This document shows, piece by piece, positions 9,739 through 19,422 of a DNA stretch of 64,000 nucleotides. The DNA comes from Rhizobium giardinii bv. giardinii H152 (GTDB taxonomy: Bacteria; Pseudomonadota; Alphaproteobacteria; Rhizobiales; Rhizobiaceae). The notes under the pieces were generated by a model that saw nothing but the letters and a program-made list of their open reading frames with translations, made no database searches and had not been told where the DNA came from. The first letter of the stretch is position 1, and the number at the start of each line of letters is the position of its first letter. The stretch is taken from positions 248,367-312,366 of the forward strand of contig NZ_KB902713.1 of NCBI RefSeq assembly GCF_000379605.1, given 5' to 3'. Both the position numbers and the translations under genes were made by a program.

Positions 9739-10909
9739 TGGCTCACGCGCCGCACTTCTCATTGCGCTGGCGATCATCATCGGTGCAGTTGGCTGGAGCG
9801 GCTTCGTGCTCGCTTTACCGGTCGCAATGCTCTTTCCGGCGCTCTGGGCGTTGTCTCGGTCGCGCCTAGTCGCGGCCATGGTTTCGGCAGGGTATTTCCT
9901 CACCGCCTCACGCGGTCTGCCGCAAGGTGTGGCGAACTTCTATGCCGCCGATCTCTGGCCCGGTTTACTGCTGTGGCTGCCAGCCTCGGCATCATTCGTC
10001 ATCGTGCATGCGGCGCTTTGGACGGGGCGTCCGGGAAAGGGCCAATTTGAAGCAGGACGAGCGACGCGGTATCTCGCGGCGACGATTGTGATGGTGCTGC
10101 CGCCGTTCGGCATCACCGGCTGGGCGCAGGCGATTACTGCGGCGGGCGTTTTGTTTCCAGGATGGGGATGGTGGGGCTTGGCTGCGACCGCTGCCGGCCT
10201 CGCGATGATGACTTCGCGATATTGGCCGGCAGCAGTTTTGATCTTGATAAGCTTTTGGGTCTGGTCCGCCGCATCCTGGACAGCGCCGACCTTACCAGAG
10301 GGATGGAAGGGCGTCGATCTGGATCTGGGTCAAAGCCTTGGGCGCGATACATCTTTGGATCGCCAGCGAGTCCTGATCGCCACAGTGGTGGCAAATGCTG
10401 GCGACAACACCTACGTTATCGTCCTTCCTGAAAGCGTGCTGGGCTTCTGGACGCCGACCGTCGAGCGTCTCTGGAGGGAGGCTCTGCGCGGCGGCAACCT
10501 CACCGTCATTGCCGGTGCAGCGGTGCTCGACGGCAGTGGATACGACAACGTGCTGGTGGCAATCTCAGCCAATCAATCCGAAATTCTCTATCGCGAGCGG
10601 ATGCCGGTTCCAGGCTCCATGTGGCAGCCGTGGCGGGCCTGGACCGGCGACGCTGGCGGCGCCAGGGCCCACTTCTTCACCAACCCTGTGGTCGTAGCCG
10701 GCGGCAACAGGATCGTGCCGCTGATCTGCTACGAGCAACTCGTCGTCTGGCCGGCACTGCAGTCCATGCTGCATTCCCCAGACATCATCGTCGCAACCGG
10801 CAATGGCTGGTGGACATCGGGCACCTCGATCGTCGCGATTCAACAGGCGAGCTCCATCGCCTGGGCAAAGCTGTTCGGCCTGCCGCTTGTCAGCGCATTC
10901 AACCGCTAA
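9659..10909 (+). CDS. traB: TraB, membrane protein with nitrilase/Lnt-like domain
   Basis: 416 aa. The N-terminal half (about 30-210) has several hydrophobic segments. The C-terminal half resembles the carbon-nitrogen hydrolase fold of apolipoprotein N-acyltransferase, with Glu258 (LPESVLGF) and Cys357 (PLICYEQ). The position expected to carry the catalytic lysine reads YRERMPVP, so Lys appears replaced, which makes amidase activity doubtful. The start at 9659 lies inside traF; a later start is possible. TraB is needed for efficient Ti transfer, but its mechanism is unclear. Confidence 0.9.
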   Translation: MTPDILDRSPKPECSASPGRSSSSIRDGSRAALLIALAIIIGAVGWSGFVLALPVAMLFPALWALSRSRLVAAMVSAGYFLTASRGLPQGVANFYAADLWPGLLLWLPASASFVIVHAALWTGRPGKGQFEAGRATRYLAATIVMVLPPFGITGWAQAITAAGVLFPGWGWWGLAATAAGLAMMTSRYWPAAVLILISFWVWSAASWTAPTLPEGWKGVDLDLGQSLGRDTSLDRQRVLIATVVANAGDNTYVIVLPESVLGFWTPTVERLWREALRGGNLTVIAGAAVLDGSGYDNVLVAISANQSEILYRERMPVPGSMWQPWRAWTGDAGGARAHFFTNPVVVAGGNRIVPLICYEQLVVWPALQSMLHSPDIIVATGNGWWTSGTSIVAIQQASSIAWAKLFGLPLVSAFNR

Positions 10910-10926
10910 AGCCCGTGGAGGAAAAC

Positions 10927-11562
10927 ATGGTCGATGCTGCTCTCATCAAGGAATGCGCTGATCCCGGCCTGAAGCCGGCGATCGTCGAGAAGTTCATCGC
11001 CGCGGCGGGATCCGACGATCCGTTGACGGTGACCGTACACGCGGGGAAGCGTGTCGTTCTCGTCCCGAAGCCTGCCACGCCGGAAGCGGCAATGGATCTG
11101 ATCCGTCAGAATATCGGCCGCAACGTCGTGCGCGTCGGCATCACCCAGTATCCGGCCGGGCTTGGCGTGCTCGAGGCCGGCGCCCTGAAGCCCGATCTTG
11201 TCGATGCCTGTGCTAATCTGCGCATGGGCACCGCCCTCTTCGCCAAAGTCTATCGCATCGTCCTCAAATGGTACGGCAATCCGACCGGCAAACAGGCCGA
11301 AGACCAGGTGTTCGAGGATGCGATCCTCGCCTGGCAGTCGGGATATTTCGAGGGGGAGGCGGTATTCCGGACACCTGATGCTGGCGAGGCCGACGCCGGG
11401 ACGGATAGATCCGGGGAATCTAAGACTGAGAAGAGCATTGCCGAAAAGGCAGAAGTTCCTGTCGCGGACGATCGAAGCGAACCGGTTCCAGATCGTCCAC
11501 CCGACGCAGATCCGAACAAGGCCGGCACCCGTGTCGATCTTTCCGGTATCGGCGCGAAATAG
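10927..11562 (+). CDS. traH: Conjugal transfer protein TraH
   Basis: 211 aa, last gene of traA-F-B-H. The start is set by GGAGGAAAAC upstream of ATG 10927, 17 nt after traB. The first 140 residues are a globular conserved TraH region (ITQYPAGLG; ANLRMGTALFAKVYRI); the last 65 are charged and low-complexity, probably disordered. The role in transfer is accessory. A tra box begins 9 nt after the stop. Confidence 0.9.
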   Translation: MVDAALIKECADPGLKPAIVEKFIAAAGSDDPLTVTVHAGKRVVLVPKPATPEAAMDLIRQNIGRNVVRVGITQYPAGLGVLEAGALKPDLVDACANLRMGTALFAKVYRIVLKWYGNPTGKQAEDQVFEDAILAWQSGYFEGEAVFRTPDAGEADAGTDRSGESKTEKSIAEKAEVPVADDRSEPVPDRPPDADPNKAGTRVDLSGIGAK

Positions 11563-11570
11563 CGTGGAGG

Positions 11571-11588
11571 AAGTGCAGATCTGCATTG
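11571..11588. promoter_or_regulatory. Second tra box, downstream of traH
   Basis: AAGTGCAGATCTGCATTG shares the 12-bp core TGCAGATCTGCA with the site at 5736. It lies about 295 nt upstream of the broken traM. In Ti plasmids TraR activates traM as negative feedback, so this is the likely traM promoter operator. Confidence 0.8.
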
Positions 11589-11882
11589 GATCGATGGCAT
11601 TTATCCGCCTGTTTGCACTGGCGAAAATCGATCCCGCCGTCTATAAGGGCGGGTAGGGCAGTACGCGCTGCCCCGGGGTGTGGAAACCTCTCGTGGCGGT
11701 TGGTGCCGGCCGATACGGCGCCAGATCCTCTGACCATTTGGCCGGGGGCCTGTGACGTATGTCCAGGTACTCGGTGCTAAAGGTCGCAGGACTGTCCACG
11801 ACAGTTTCCAACCCCCGGCTTGGGATCAGGGATTGACGTTTGCGGGGGCGCACCGCAGACAAATCCCGAGGCTGGAAACAAG
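11589..11882. other. traH-traM intergenic leader with short inverted repeats
   Basis: No gene beyond a 20-codon frame. Holds a GGGCAG/CTGCCC hairpin (11656-11673) and ACTGTC-CAC-GACAGT (11791-11805). Either could affect traM expression; this is inference only. Confidence 0.35.
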
Positions 11883-12191
11883 ATGGATTCGAAAGATGCG
11901 GCGTTGATAGAAAAGCTCGAACTTCGACCGGTGTTCGGGTGGACGCAAGGGTTGCCCACGGCTGATCTGGAGACGCTCACCGTCGACGCCATCCGGCAGC
12001 ACAGGCTATTGGTCGACAAGGCTGATGAGCTCTACCAGGCGCTCCCGTAAGACTACCAGGACGGTAGAGCGACCGGCGGCGCCCAGCATCTCAAATACAT
12101 CGAGGCCAGTATCGAAATGCACGCGCAAATGGCCGCGTTAAACACCCTTCTCACCATCCTCGGCTATATCCCGCAAGTGACGGTAAACTGA
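11883..12191 (+). pseudogene. traM: traM (TraR antiactivator) interrupted by an ochre stop
   Basis: The full frame is 102 codons, exactly the length of Ti-plasmid TraM, but codon 56 (12048-12050) is TAA. Before it the sequence is TraM-like (KLELRPVFGWTQGLPTADLE ... DKADELYQALP). After it the same frame continues as DYQDGRATGG and HLKYIEASIEMHAQMAALNT, the conserved C-terminal half that binds TraR. The homologous position in Ti TraM is Glu, so one GAA-to-TAA change would explain it. A 55-aa stump should not sequester TraR. Convergent with traR, with 3 nt between the stops. Confidence 0.9.
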
Positions 12192-12194
12192 CCG

Positions 12195-12899
12195 TCAGAT
12201 CAGCTTCTTGCGGATCGCAGTTGCAGTCAGGTGCGCAATCGTGTGGACGTTAAAGTGCTTCCGTGCGTGCTCGATTTTAACCCGCACGCTGTTGTATTTG
12301 ACGCCTTCAAGATCTGCGACCTCCTCCATCGTCTTGCCGTCGGCGATCCAGCTTAGATAGGTCGCCCCCTTGGGATCGAGCCGGAGCGGTTCTTCGGCAC
12401 TCGGGGTCGGATCGGAGAATTGAATCCGCGTATGCAACTGCGCGATAGCAGCAGCTGCAGCGACGGGATCAATTTCACGATCAAGGTCAATGGCCTGCTT
12501 CGACGAGGCAAGTGTGAATACGGCAAGCGATCCATGGGCGATCTGGACAGGGATGGTGATGCCTGATCGTACGCCGAAGTCTGCTGCGAGCGAGAAGAAT
12601 GACCGCTCGTCCCGAGTAAGGCGCGGTCTGTCCCATTCACCGTTCCAGACGAACGCTCGCTTCAGTGTTTGCGCGCGTTTGATGACAGGGTCGAGTTCAT
12701 TGAACCTGCGCCGGAAGTATTCGGCTTGCCACTCGGGATGATAATTTGAGACCGCGCTCGAGTGGCTCGGCTGGATGTTGAGGTAGGCGTAGCCGCCGAA
12801 GCCGGTTGCCTCGGCGACCGTCTCCAGTGCTTGCTTTACCGTGTGTTCGTCGCCGGGGATTGCAGCGAGATCGGTGAGCTTGTGCAGCCAATGTTGCAT
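12195..12899 (-). CDS. traR: TraR, LuxR-family quorum-sensing activator of transfer
   Basis: 234 aa, the family length. Every acyl-homoserine-lactone contact residue known from TraR is present at the same number: Tyr53, Trp57, Tyr61, Asp70, Trp85 and Thr129. The C-terminal helix-turn-helix ([20 protein letters not shown]) is intact. Bound to 3-oxo-C8-HSL it dimerises and activates tra-box promoters, here at 5736 and 11571. The cognate synthase traI is not in the window; in related plasmids it heads the trb operon, which would lie beyond the right edge. No tra box was seen in front of traR. Confidence 0.96.
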   Translation of the reverse strand: MQHWLHKLTDLAAIPGDEHTVKQALETVAEATGFGGYAYLNIQPSHSSAVSNYHPEWQAEYFRRRFNELDPVIKRAQTLKRAFVWNGEWDRPRLTRDERSFFSLAADFGVRSGITIPVQIAHGSLAVFTLASSKQAIDLDREIDPVAAAAAIAQLHTRIQFSDPTPSAEEPLRLDPKGATYLSWIADGKTMEEVADLEGVKYNSVRVKIEHARKHFNVHTIAHLTATAIRKKLI

Positions 12900-13074
12900 A
12901 CGTCATTCTCCAATGTAATGGCGGGTTTGGCATGGTGCAGCAGTATGTCGATTGCGCTCACCGCTGCGGCCCGGCCGTCAGCCCCGCCCGATGTGACAGT
13001 ACTCCGTTCTGGCAGCCGTGATGTTCTGCTTTTGGCGGGCGTAGAACGGTAGCCAATGCGCTGGCCTAAATTCC

Positions 13075-14715
13075 TCACTTCTGCGAAACATAAGGCACCG
13101 TCGGATAAGATTTCGGGGAGGGGCTGGTAGAGCGCTCAACCGAAATGTTTGTTTTGGGAGGGTTTGAAGCGCTCAATTTAGAAAGTTGATGTTCCAGTTC
13201 TTTATCCGCCACCGTCAGGCGGTGATGAAGGCGATGGTAATCCGCCCAGGTCGGCGTCCGAAACGTCTCGATCCAACGCGACGCGTTCTGAATATCGCGA
13301 CTGAGGGTCCATTGACGTGCGCCTACGCGGCTTTGCACATCACGACGTTTCCGCATGACCTCGAGAAACAGGTCGGCACTCTCGTCCGCAATTGAGTATT
13401 CCGTTGTGACCAGGATCGGGCCACTTCTCGGCTTCAGATCAAGTGCCGGCACAGGCGCATCGAAAGCGCCGGAGGCTTCGAGTTCTGACTCAAGGCGGTC
13501 GCTGATCGGCAGCTTGAGCCCTAGGGCGGCGACAATCAACGAGGCCGCCGCAGAACATCCTAGCGATAGGGAAAGGGAATGGGTTTCGGCGATAATTCCC
13601 CAGAGCCAGCTGCCGCCGGCGATGCCGCCATAGGTAAAGGCACTGTAGATGGAAATGGTCCGACCAACCACCCAGCGGGGGCTTGCCAACTGTACATTGA
13701 CGCCGAAGCCCGACCATCCGGTCACCCAGCCTGCGCCACCGAAGGCGAGGGACAGGGTTGCGACGATGAGAGAAGACGCCAGGGCAAGTGAAATCGCGCA
13801 TACCGCGCACGCGACGCAGGCCAGCACGATCAGCACTTCCTGCGTAACAGCGCGTCGAAGCGACGGGTTCGCTAGCCCTGCGATCAGCGCACCAGCGCCG
13901 AAGCCGCCCATGAGAATGCCGTAGTCGATTGGGCCTCCCTTCAGAAGGTCCCTTGCAACCAGGGGCAATAGCGCTAGCATTGAGGTGCCCGTCAACCCGA
14001 ACAACGTCCCCCGAACAATTGTCGCCTTGATCTCGGAGGATATCGCGGTGAATCGCAAACCATCGTAGATCGCCGTCCTCAGCGCTTCCCGAGGAAGGGG
14101 CGACGCTTTCACGGTCCACTTGTTTCGCCACAGAGCGGTGAGGGGCGCGACGAAGCCGAGGGTCGTGAGCGCGAACGTGACGAGCGGTCCGAACACTGCA
14201 ACGATAATGCCGCCAAGCGCCGGACCGACACTGCGGACCGTGTTAAATCCGACATTGAGAAGTGTCACGGCCGACGGCAAATGGCGACGCTCCAGCATGT
14301 CGCCAAGCGAGGCGCGCCAGGCAGGATCGCTCAGCGCGATACCGCAGCCGTCGAGGAAACTGAACGCGAGGATCAACCATGGATCGGTGATGCCGAAGGC
14401 CATCAGGATCGTCAGCATTGCCGAGGCCGCCATCATCAAGCTTCGACCAACGATCATGACCATGCGCCGGCTGTAGTTGTCGGCAATCGCCCCAACAATG
14501 ATTGCAAGAAAGAAGGCAGGCAGGGTCGACGAGGCCTGGACCAGGGCAACCATCACATCGGAGGTGGAAACAGTCGCCATGAGCCAACTGAGCGACACTG
14601 TCTGCATCAACCAGCCCAGGCTCGACAACTGTGATGCGAAGAAGATGGAACGGAACGTCGAATTCTTGAGCGGCGCCAATAGCCCTACGGATGCTGTCTC
14701 TTCATGTGAAGGCAT
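13075..14715 (-). CDS. MFS transporter (EntS-like, MFS_3 type)
   Basis: 546 aa. About twelve hydrophobic segments span residues 15-415, with the MFS loop GAIADNYSRR after helix 2. A soluble C-terminal extension of about 130 residues follows, typical of the MFS_3 group that resembles the enterobactin exporter EntS. Likely an inner-membrane exporter of a small molecule; the substrate cannot be told. The extension ends in a low-complexity Ser/Pro/Lys tail. No obvious operon partner. Confidence 0.85.
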   Translation of the reverse strand: MPSHEETASVGLLAPLKNSTFRSIFFASQLSSLGWLMQTVSLSWLMATVSTSDVMVALVQASSTLPAFFLAIIVGAIADNYSRRMVMIVGRSLMMAASAMLTILMAFGITDPWLILAFSFLDGCGIALSDPAWRASLGDMLERRHLPSAVTLLNVGFNTVRSVGPALGGIIVAVFGPLVTFALTTLGFVAPLTALWRNKWTVKASPLPREALRTAIYDGLRFTAISSEIKATIVRGTLFGLTGTSMLALLPLVARDLLKGGPIDYGILMGGFGAGALIAGLANPSLRRAVTQEVLIVLACVACAVCAISLALASSLIVATLSLAFGGAGWVTGWSGFGVNVQLASPRWVVGRTISIYSAFTYGGIAGGSWLWGIIAETHSLSLSLGCSAAASLIVAALGLKLPISDRLESELEASGAFDAPVPALDLKPRSGPILVTTEYSIADESADLFLEVMRKRRDVQSRVGARQWTLSRDIQNASRWIETFRTPTWADYHRLHHRLTVADKELEHQLSKLSASNPPKTNISVERSTSPSPKSYPTVPYVSQK

Positions 14716-15359
14716 GTCATTCAGTCTCTTTCGGGCGACGCATTCTCAGGCGATTTTAACGGGCGTCATTCGACGCTGAGGGAAGGCGGGGATCGTTTGG
14801 GTTACGCCATTTGCCTGGCCGCTTGAGCCATCCAGCAAAGGGCCGCAGGTTGCGCTTCGGCGGGCAGCGGCAAGACCAGAATCGAAAACAGACGAGTGAA
14901 CCTGGATGGGCAGGGCTTGATAACAGTTGCAGGTCAGGAGCGTTATTCTGCCCGCAGTTTCCCTCGGCCCCAATAACCGCGAAGCGTTCGCGGCCTGCGC
15001 CACGATGCGGCCGCAGCCGCTGCTCGATATTATGCCTCATCACAACGTCACCTCCAGGCCGCGAAAGGCGCGCCACCGATTGGCTCCGGGTCCGTCGCGC
15101 GTCTGTTCGCTCAATCGCAAGATCGGTTTCGGGCGTCGTGTCACCCATATGGAAAGCGGCGAGATGCTTTGGCAACGTCTTCGATCACGGCAATCTGTAT
15201 GTCTCTGAGCATGGCATTCGACACATTGGCGCGCAGATTACCCGCAACACCAATATAAATTTCGCTGTTATCTAAAGCCCATCCTCGGATTTAAGCGTAG
15301 GCTCCGAAATCGAATGTGTCCAAGCCCTCTTTCGAGGCTGAGCATCAATGATCAAGCGA
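14716..15359. other. Intergenic stretch, no gene recognised
   Basis: About 640 bases. Overlapping frames of 80-150 codons occur on both strands, but none has a recognisable motif and their composition fits non-coding GC-rich DNA. Possibly decayed sequence next to the GntR remnant. Confidence 0.4.
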
Positions 15360-15556
15360 CTATCCGAAGTTGGGATCAGGGTAGCGGTTACCCACCGTCT
15401 GCTCGGACAGCTTGAAATCACTCGCCAGCTTACGGTGCGGGGCAATTGCGTACCAGACGAGAACTCTGCATCGTAGATTGCCTCCGCGATCTGCTCGGCA
15501 AGCGAACGATACACTGACCGCGGCAGGCATTACAGGTCGGAATGCCGTTTTGTCAT
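15360..15556 (-). pseudogene. GntR/MocR-type regulator N-terminal remnant
   Basis: Two frames join into a GntR winged-helix N-terminus: YRSLAEQIAEAIYDAEF then PHRKLASDFKLSEQTVG. A one-base deletion near 15437 (between SSGTQLP and PHRKL) and an in-frame TAA shortly after the ATG at 15556 break it. The rest of the gene is missing. It may have regulated the neighbouring amino-acid transporter genes. Confidence 0.65.
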
Positions 15557-15610
15557 GCTTGCCGCCGCCCGTCAGCGTGTGCCCCACATCTGCTCTCCGC
15601 ATGGATTCGT

Positions 15611-16480
15611 TCAATGTTTCAGGATCTGGCTTAAGAAGAGCTTTGTTCTGTCGTGTTGCGGGTTGGTGAAGAACTCATTCGGAGCGCCCTGTTCGACGAT
15701 CTGGCCCCGATCCATGAAGATAACGCGGTCCGCGACGGCACGCGCAAATCCCATCTCATGTGTGACACAGACCATGGTCATACCGTCGCGCGCCAGACTC
15801 GTCATCGTTTCTAAGACTTCCGACACCATTTCCGGATCGAGTGCCGACGTGGGTTCATCGAAGAGCATAACGGCCGGCTCCATGCACAGCGAGCGGGCAA
15901 TGGCCACGCGCTGCTGCTGTCCCCCGGACAATTGAACCGGATATTTGTTCGCCTGTTCTGGAATGCGCACGCGCTCAAGGAACTTCAAAGCCGTTTTCTT
16001 AGCCTCAGATTCGGATAGGCCCTTCATCCACATGGGACCCGCCATGCAATTCATCAGCACAGTCATATGGGGGAAAAGGTTGAAGTGCTGAAACACCATC
16101 CCAACATTCTTGCGGACGTCGGTCACGTTGCGCATCTTACTGTGCAATCGGATCCCATTGACGGTGATCTCGCCTTCCTGATGGGCTTCTAGTCTGTTGA
16201 AGCAGCGGATGAGCGTTGACTTCCCGGATCCTGAGGGTCCGCAAATAACAATGCGTTCGCCTTTGCGCACAGTGAGGTTGACATCGGTCAATGCGCGGAA
16301 GGAACCGTACCATTTCGAGACGTTCGTCGCTTCAATGATTTTATCTGCGGTCATTGGCACCTGCTTTTGATTGGAAGGCTCCTGAGATGATAGAGGCGCC
16401 ACGTGCAGCATATTCCCATTCTCCGGCGAAAGGTTGCCTCCACCGAGGCCATTCAGCAGTTGTGAGTTGCTGGCGATCAT
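15611..16480 (-). CDS. Amino-acid ABC transporter ATP-binding protein (GlnQ/HisP type)
   Basis: 289 aa. Walker [10 protein letters not shown] at about 81-89, signature LSGGQQQR, Walker B with [10 protein letters not shown] and the switch histidine ([10 protein letters not shown]). The core starts at about residue 43 ([15 protein letters not shown]); the extra N-terminus follows from choosing the ATG at 16480, which overlaps the permease stop (ATGA). An in-frame ATG at 16354 would give the usual length of about 247 aa. Cytoplasmic motor of a polar amino-acid importer with the two genes upstream. Confidence 0.93.
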   Translation of the reverse strand: MIASNSQLLNGLGGGNLSPENGNMLHVAPLSSQEPSNQKQVPMTADKIIEATNVSKWYGSFRALTDVNLTVRKGERIVICGPSGSGKSTLIRCFNRLEAHQEGEITVNGIRLHSKMRNVTDVRKNVGMVFQHFNLFPHMTVLMNCMAGPMWMKGLSESEAKKTALKFLERVRIPEQANKYPVQLSGGQQQRVAIARSLCMEPAVMLFDEPTSALDPEMVSEVLETMTSLARDGMTMVCVTHEMGFARAVADRVIFMDRGQIVEQGAPNEFFTNPQHDRTKLFLSQILKH

Positions 16481-17451
16481 CGCAGCTTGCTCCTGCTGTA
16501 ATGGCGTTCGATCTTTGATTGAATCAGTTCGAGACAACAGGATAAAACCCAATAAATCAACGAAGCCGCTACAAGCATCTCCATATTGTGAAAGGTGGGC
16601 TGGCCAATCGTGCGAGCCAGGAACGTCAGTTCCCATACGCCAAGGACGGACACGAGCGAGCTATCTTTCAGCATCGAGATGAAGGTGTTCCCCATCGGTG
16701 GAACGATAACGGGAAGCGCCTGCGGAAGTATAATCCTTCGCATTGTCAGACCGAAGCCGAAGCCCATGGACCTGGATGCTTCCCATTGCCCGCGGTCGAT
16801 GCTCTGAATTCCAGAGCGGAAGATTTCCGTCATATAGGCGCCGATACAGACTGAAAGGGCCAATATTCCTGAAGGCACCGCGTTCAGAACGATACCGAAC
16901 TGAGGCAAACCGAGGTAGATGAGGTAAATCTGCATCAGCAGTGGGAGACCGCGGAAGAACGACGTGTAGAAACTTGCGATCCCGTAAGCGAAGCCGTTAC
17001 TCGAAAGCTTCGCAACAGCGGCAATGATTGCGATGAGCGATGCAAAAAGCAGCGAAATTGCCGACACATACAACGTCGTAAACACACCCTGCGTTATCAG
17101 AAAGGGAAGGTTTTCCCGGATGAAAGGCAGACTGAGCTCAAACGACTTGAAGAATGCTAGAATGAGCAGGAGCAACTCAAGCCAAACCAAGATGATTTGG
17201 GCTTTTATCGGCGCGAACCCGATGAGCACGAGATTAAGACTGAACGCAACCGCAATAACAAAAGCGATCGCAAAGCGGCCGTAGAGGCCGCTTTGCGACG
17301 GATCGCCGATGACGGGGCGCATAAGCTCGCCCATGGTTGTGCCAGTCAGGTTATACATCAGAAACAGAGCGAGCACGACAGCGAAGGTAGAGGCCACAAA
17401 CCACGGCTTGTGAACCAAGACCTCGGAGTCAATTGTATCCTGATAAAGCAT
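16477..17451 (-). CDS. Amino-acid ABC transporter permease (HisM/GlnP type)
   Basis: 324 aa, with an extended N-terminus bearing about three extra membrane helices before the usual five-helix permease core. The EAA-type loop is visible ([20 protein letters not shown]). Only one permease gene is present, so the channel may be a homodimer. It overlaps the ATPase gene by 4 nt and lies 43 nt downstream of the binding-protein gene. Confidence 0.92.
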   Translation of the reverse strand: MLYQDTIDSEVLVHKPWFVASTFAVVLALFLMYNLTGTTMGELMRPVIGDPSQSGLYGRFAIAFVIAVAFSLNLVLIGFAPIKAQIILVWLELLLLILAFFKSFELSLPFIRENLPFLITQGVFTTLYVSAISLLFASLIAIIAAVAKLSSNGFAYGIASFYTSFFRGLPLLMQIYLIYLGLPQFGIVLNAVPSGILALSVCIGAYMTEIFRSGIQSIDRGQWEASRSMGFGFGLTMRRIILPQALPVIVPPMGNTFISMLKDSSLVSVLGVWELTFLARTIGQPTFHNMEMLVAASLIYWVLSCCLELIQSKIERHYSRSKLR

Positions 17452-17494
17452 TACGGCGTCCTTCGATAAGGTTGCTCAAACAGAGGTTTCCAAC

Positions 17495-18328
17495 CTATTC
17501 AACGGTGCTATCGACACCATACCACTTAATTGAGAGCTTAGAGAGCGTACCATCATCCCTCATGCTTTTGATGGCGGCAGATATCTTGTCAGAGAACTCT
17601 TTGTCTCCCTTTGAAATTGCAATGGCTCCCGGCGTTGGGAACAATGCATCACCGAGGACTTTCAAGGGGTAACCAGCTTTGATCACACCGTGCGCACTCA
17701 CTTCGTCAGTGATCACTGCATCGAGGCGAACTCCATCACCTAGCCGCAGGTCATCCACCTGCAACGAGGTATTCTCATAGTTTCGCATTTCGCCCGGTGT
17801 AAACCTGTATTCTACCGGCTTTTCGTCCGCCCAATCCAACGTCAGGTTATGACGGGCATATGCGATTGCCGCATCATCACCTGTTACGAGGCCGATCACC
17901 TTTCCATCCAGGTCGGAAAGTTTGGTTGCTTTACTGTCTTTGTGAATGACAGCAACGTTCCTCGTGTAAAAGTAAATGGCAGGAAAATCGAACTTTTCCG
18001 CGCGTGCCTTGGTCGGAACCATCTGGCCCATCGCCATATCCCAACGGCCTGCCCATTTGCCTGCAACTATGACGTCCCAGCCCGGCGTTACGAACTTGAC
18101 GGAGACCCCAAGGTGTTTCGCCACTCCCTTGGCAACCTCGATCTCAAAACCATCGAGTTCCTGTTTGTCATTCAGGAACGAACTGTTAGGCCAACCGCTA
18201 GAAGTCGCTACTGTGAGCGTCTTTGCCGCCTGGACTTGATCGAGAACGGCGCCAGCGTTCGCTGGCAAAGCTGTCGACACAACCGCAATCAACGCCGCAG
18301 CTGCAGCTGAAATTAAAGATTTGCTCAT
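17495..18328 (-). CDS. Amino-acid ABC transporter periplasmic binding protein (SBP_bac_3)
   Basis: 277 aa. Cleavable signal peptide (MSKSLISAAAAALIAVVSTA, cut near LPANAGA). The family-3 fold is seen in LTVATSSGWPNSSF, LDGFEIEVAKGVAKHLG and WDMAMGQMVPTKARAEKFDF. Captures a polar amino acid or derivative. First gene of the leftward transporter operon; its promoter is probably the sigma-70-like site about 240 nt upstream. Confidence 0.92.
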   Translation of the reverse strand: MSKSLISAAAAALIAVVSTALPANAGAVLDQVQAAKTLTVATSSGWPNSSFLNDKQELDGFEIEVAKGVAKHLGVSVKFVTPGWDVIVAGKWAGRWDMAMGQMVPTKARAEKFDFPAIYFYTRNVAVIHKDSKATKLSDLDGKVIGLVTGDDAAIAYARHNLTLDWADEKPVEYRFTPGEMRNYENTSLQVDDLRLGDGVRLDAVITDEVSAHGVIKAGYPLKVLGDALFPTPGAIAISKGDKEFSDKISAAIKSMRDDGTLSKLSIKWYGVDSTVE

Positions 18329-19422
18329 GTGATGTTCCTTTTGTGTTCCCCTCGGCCGGTGATGCGACCGTGTTCATCTACCCAGTTCAAACCAGACGTG
18401 AGGCTCTAAGCCGCAGTCTGAAGCGATCGCCTTGCAGTCAACGGAGCATCCCGTCGTCCGAAGGTCGAAAGCGCCCGCCGATATTCACTCTCGCTGCGAC
18501 GCGTTTTCGATCATTCTGTTTCACCAAAGGCTTCCGCCTTTTTGTGATCTCAAAGGTGACGATCTGAGATATACTATTGCATGATTTGAGACCTGTCAAC
18601 GGCGGCGCGAGGGCCAATAACAGTCGACGAAGGATGCGATATCACGCAGAGCAAGTCCTGTTTGGGCTTGCCTCGATTCACGAAGGGATCTTTCCTTCCA
18701 TCTTAACGTGAGGCGCGGCCGCCAAGACGACATCGGTTCGGCACAGGCGGCTTCCGCATTCGGCTGGCCAAGACGGTGTGGTCAAGACAGGCCTCGGCGT
18801 GGCTCGCTGGCAGCGGGTGTGCAGCGAGGCAGTCAGTCGGGCCCGATGGCGAGGCTCCTGCTTAAACCGCTCCAAACAGGCCAGAAAGAGCCCAAAAGCC
18901 CCTCTAAGGACGGTTTATCCGGCTTCGCGCCGCCTAGCCGGCGATGGCAATCGGTGGCGCGGCGTTGATGGTCTATACCTGTCATAGACACGCAGCCGGC
19001 CTCTCTATGCGGCCGTTGGAGAAGCCGAGAGGCTTCTATTCGCCGCTAGTATCATGGGCATGACGATGCCGCCCCAGTCTTATCGTGCAGGTTAAATTTG
19101 CAGACGAAGCCAAACTTCCCGTCTCGCGCTGTGCGGTATTGAAATTGAAGTAGAATGGTATAGGCTTCTCGTAAGTTTGTGATGCCAGATGGCGCAGACT
19201 TGCATTTCGTCGAGCGGGTCCGCAAGTGCGGCCTCGATGCGATCGTGTTGGGAGAATGACCGAAAACTCAGTTGCGCGAGACAGCGTTGCATCTCGTAAA
19301 AATGACCGCCGGGACCCCAGTCCAAAACAGATGCCCGCGGGCCACAAGGATGGACTCTGCAGGCGGAGCGCTCGGAACCCACCAGCTTTTCTGAGCTAAC
19401 AGTAAACACGTAGGAGACCTTA
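18329..19422. other. Long intergenic region
   Basis: About 1.1 kb between the divergent transporter operon and the M20 peptidase. Apart from the promoter at 18571-18599 it holds a short hairpin AGAAGCC-GAGA-GGCTTCT (19020-19037). No gene is recognised; frames are short and overlapping. A GGAGA-type site precedes the gene at 19423. Confidence 0.45.
18571..18599 (-). promoter_or_regulatory. Sigma-70-like promoter for the amino-acid transporter operon
   Basis: On the minus strand TTGACA (18594-18599), a 17-nt spacer and TAGTAT (18571-18576). A perfect -35, good -10 and optimal spacing, oriented toward the binding-protein gene. GATCTGAGAT and ATGATTTGAGAC overlap it and may be repeated half-sites of a regulator. 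Confidence 0.55.

Noticed and set aside
14756-15275. Overlapping frames of 139-154 codons on both strands
   Set aside because: Mutually overlapping, no motif, no conserved features; treated as intergenic.
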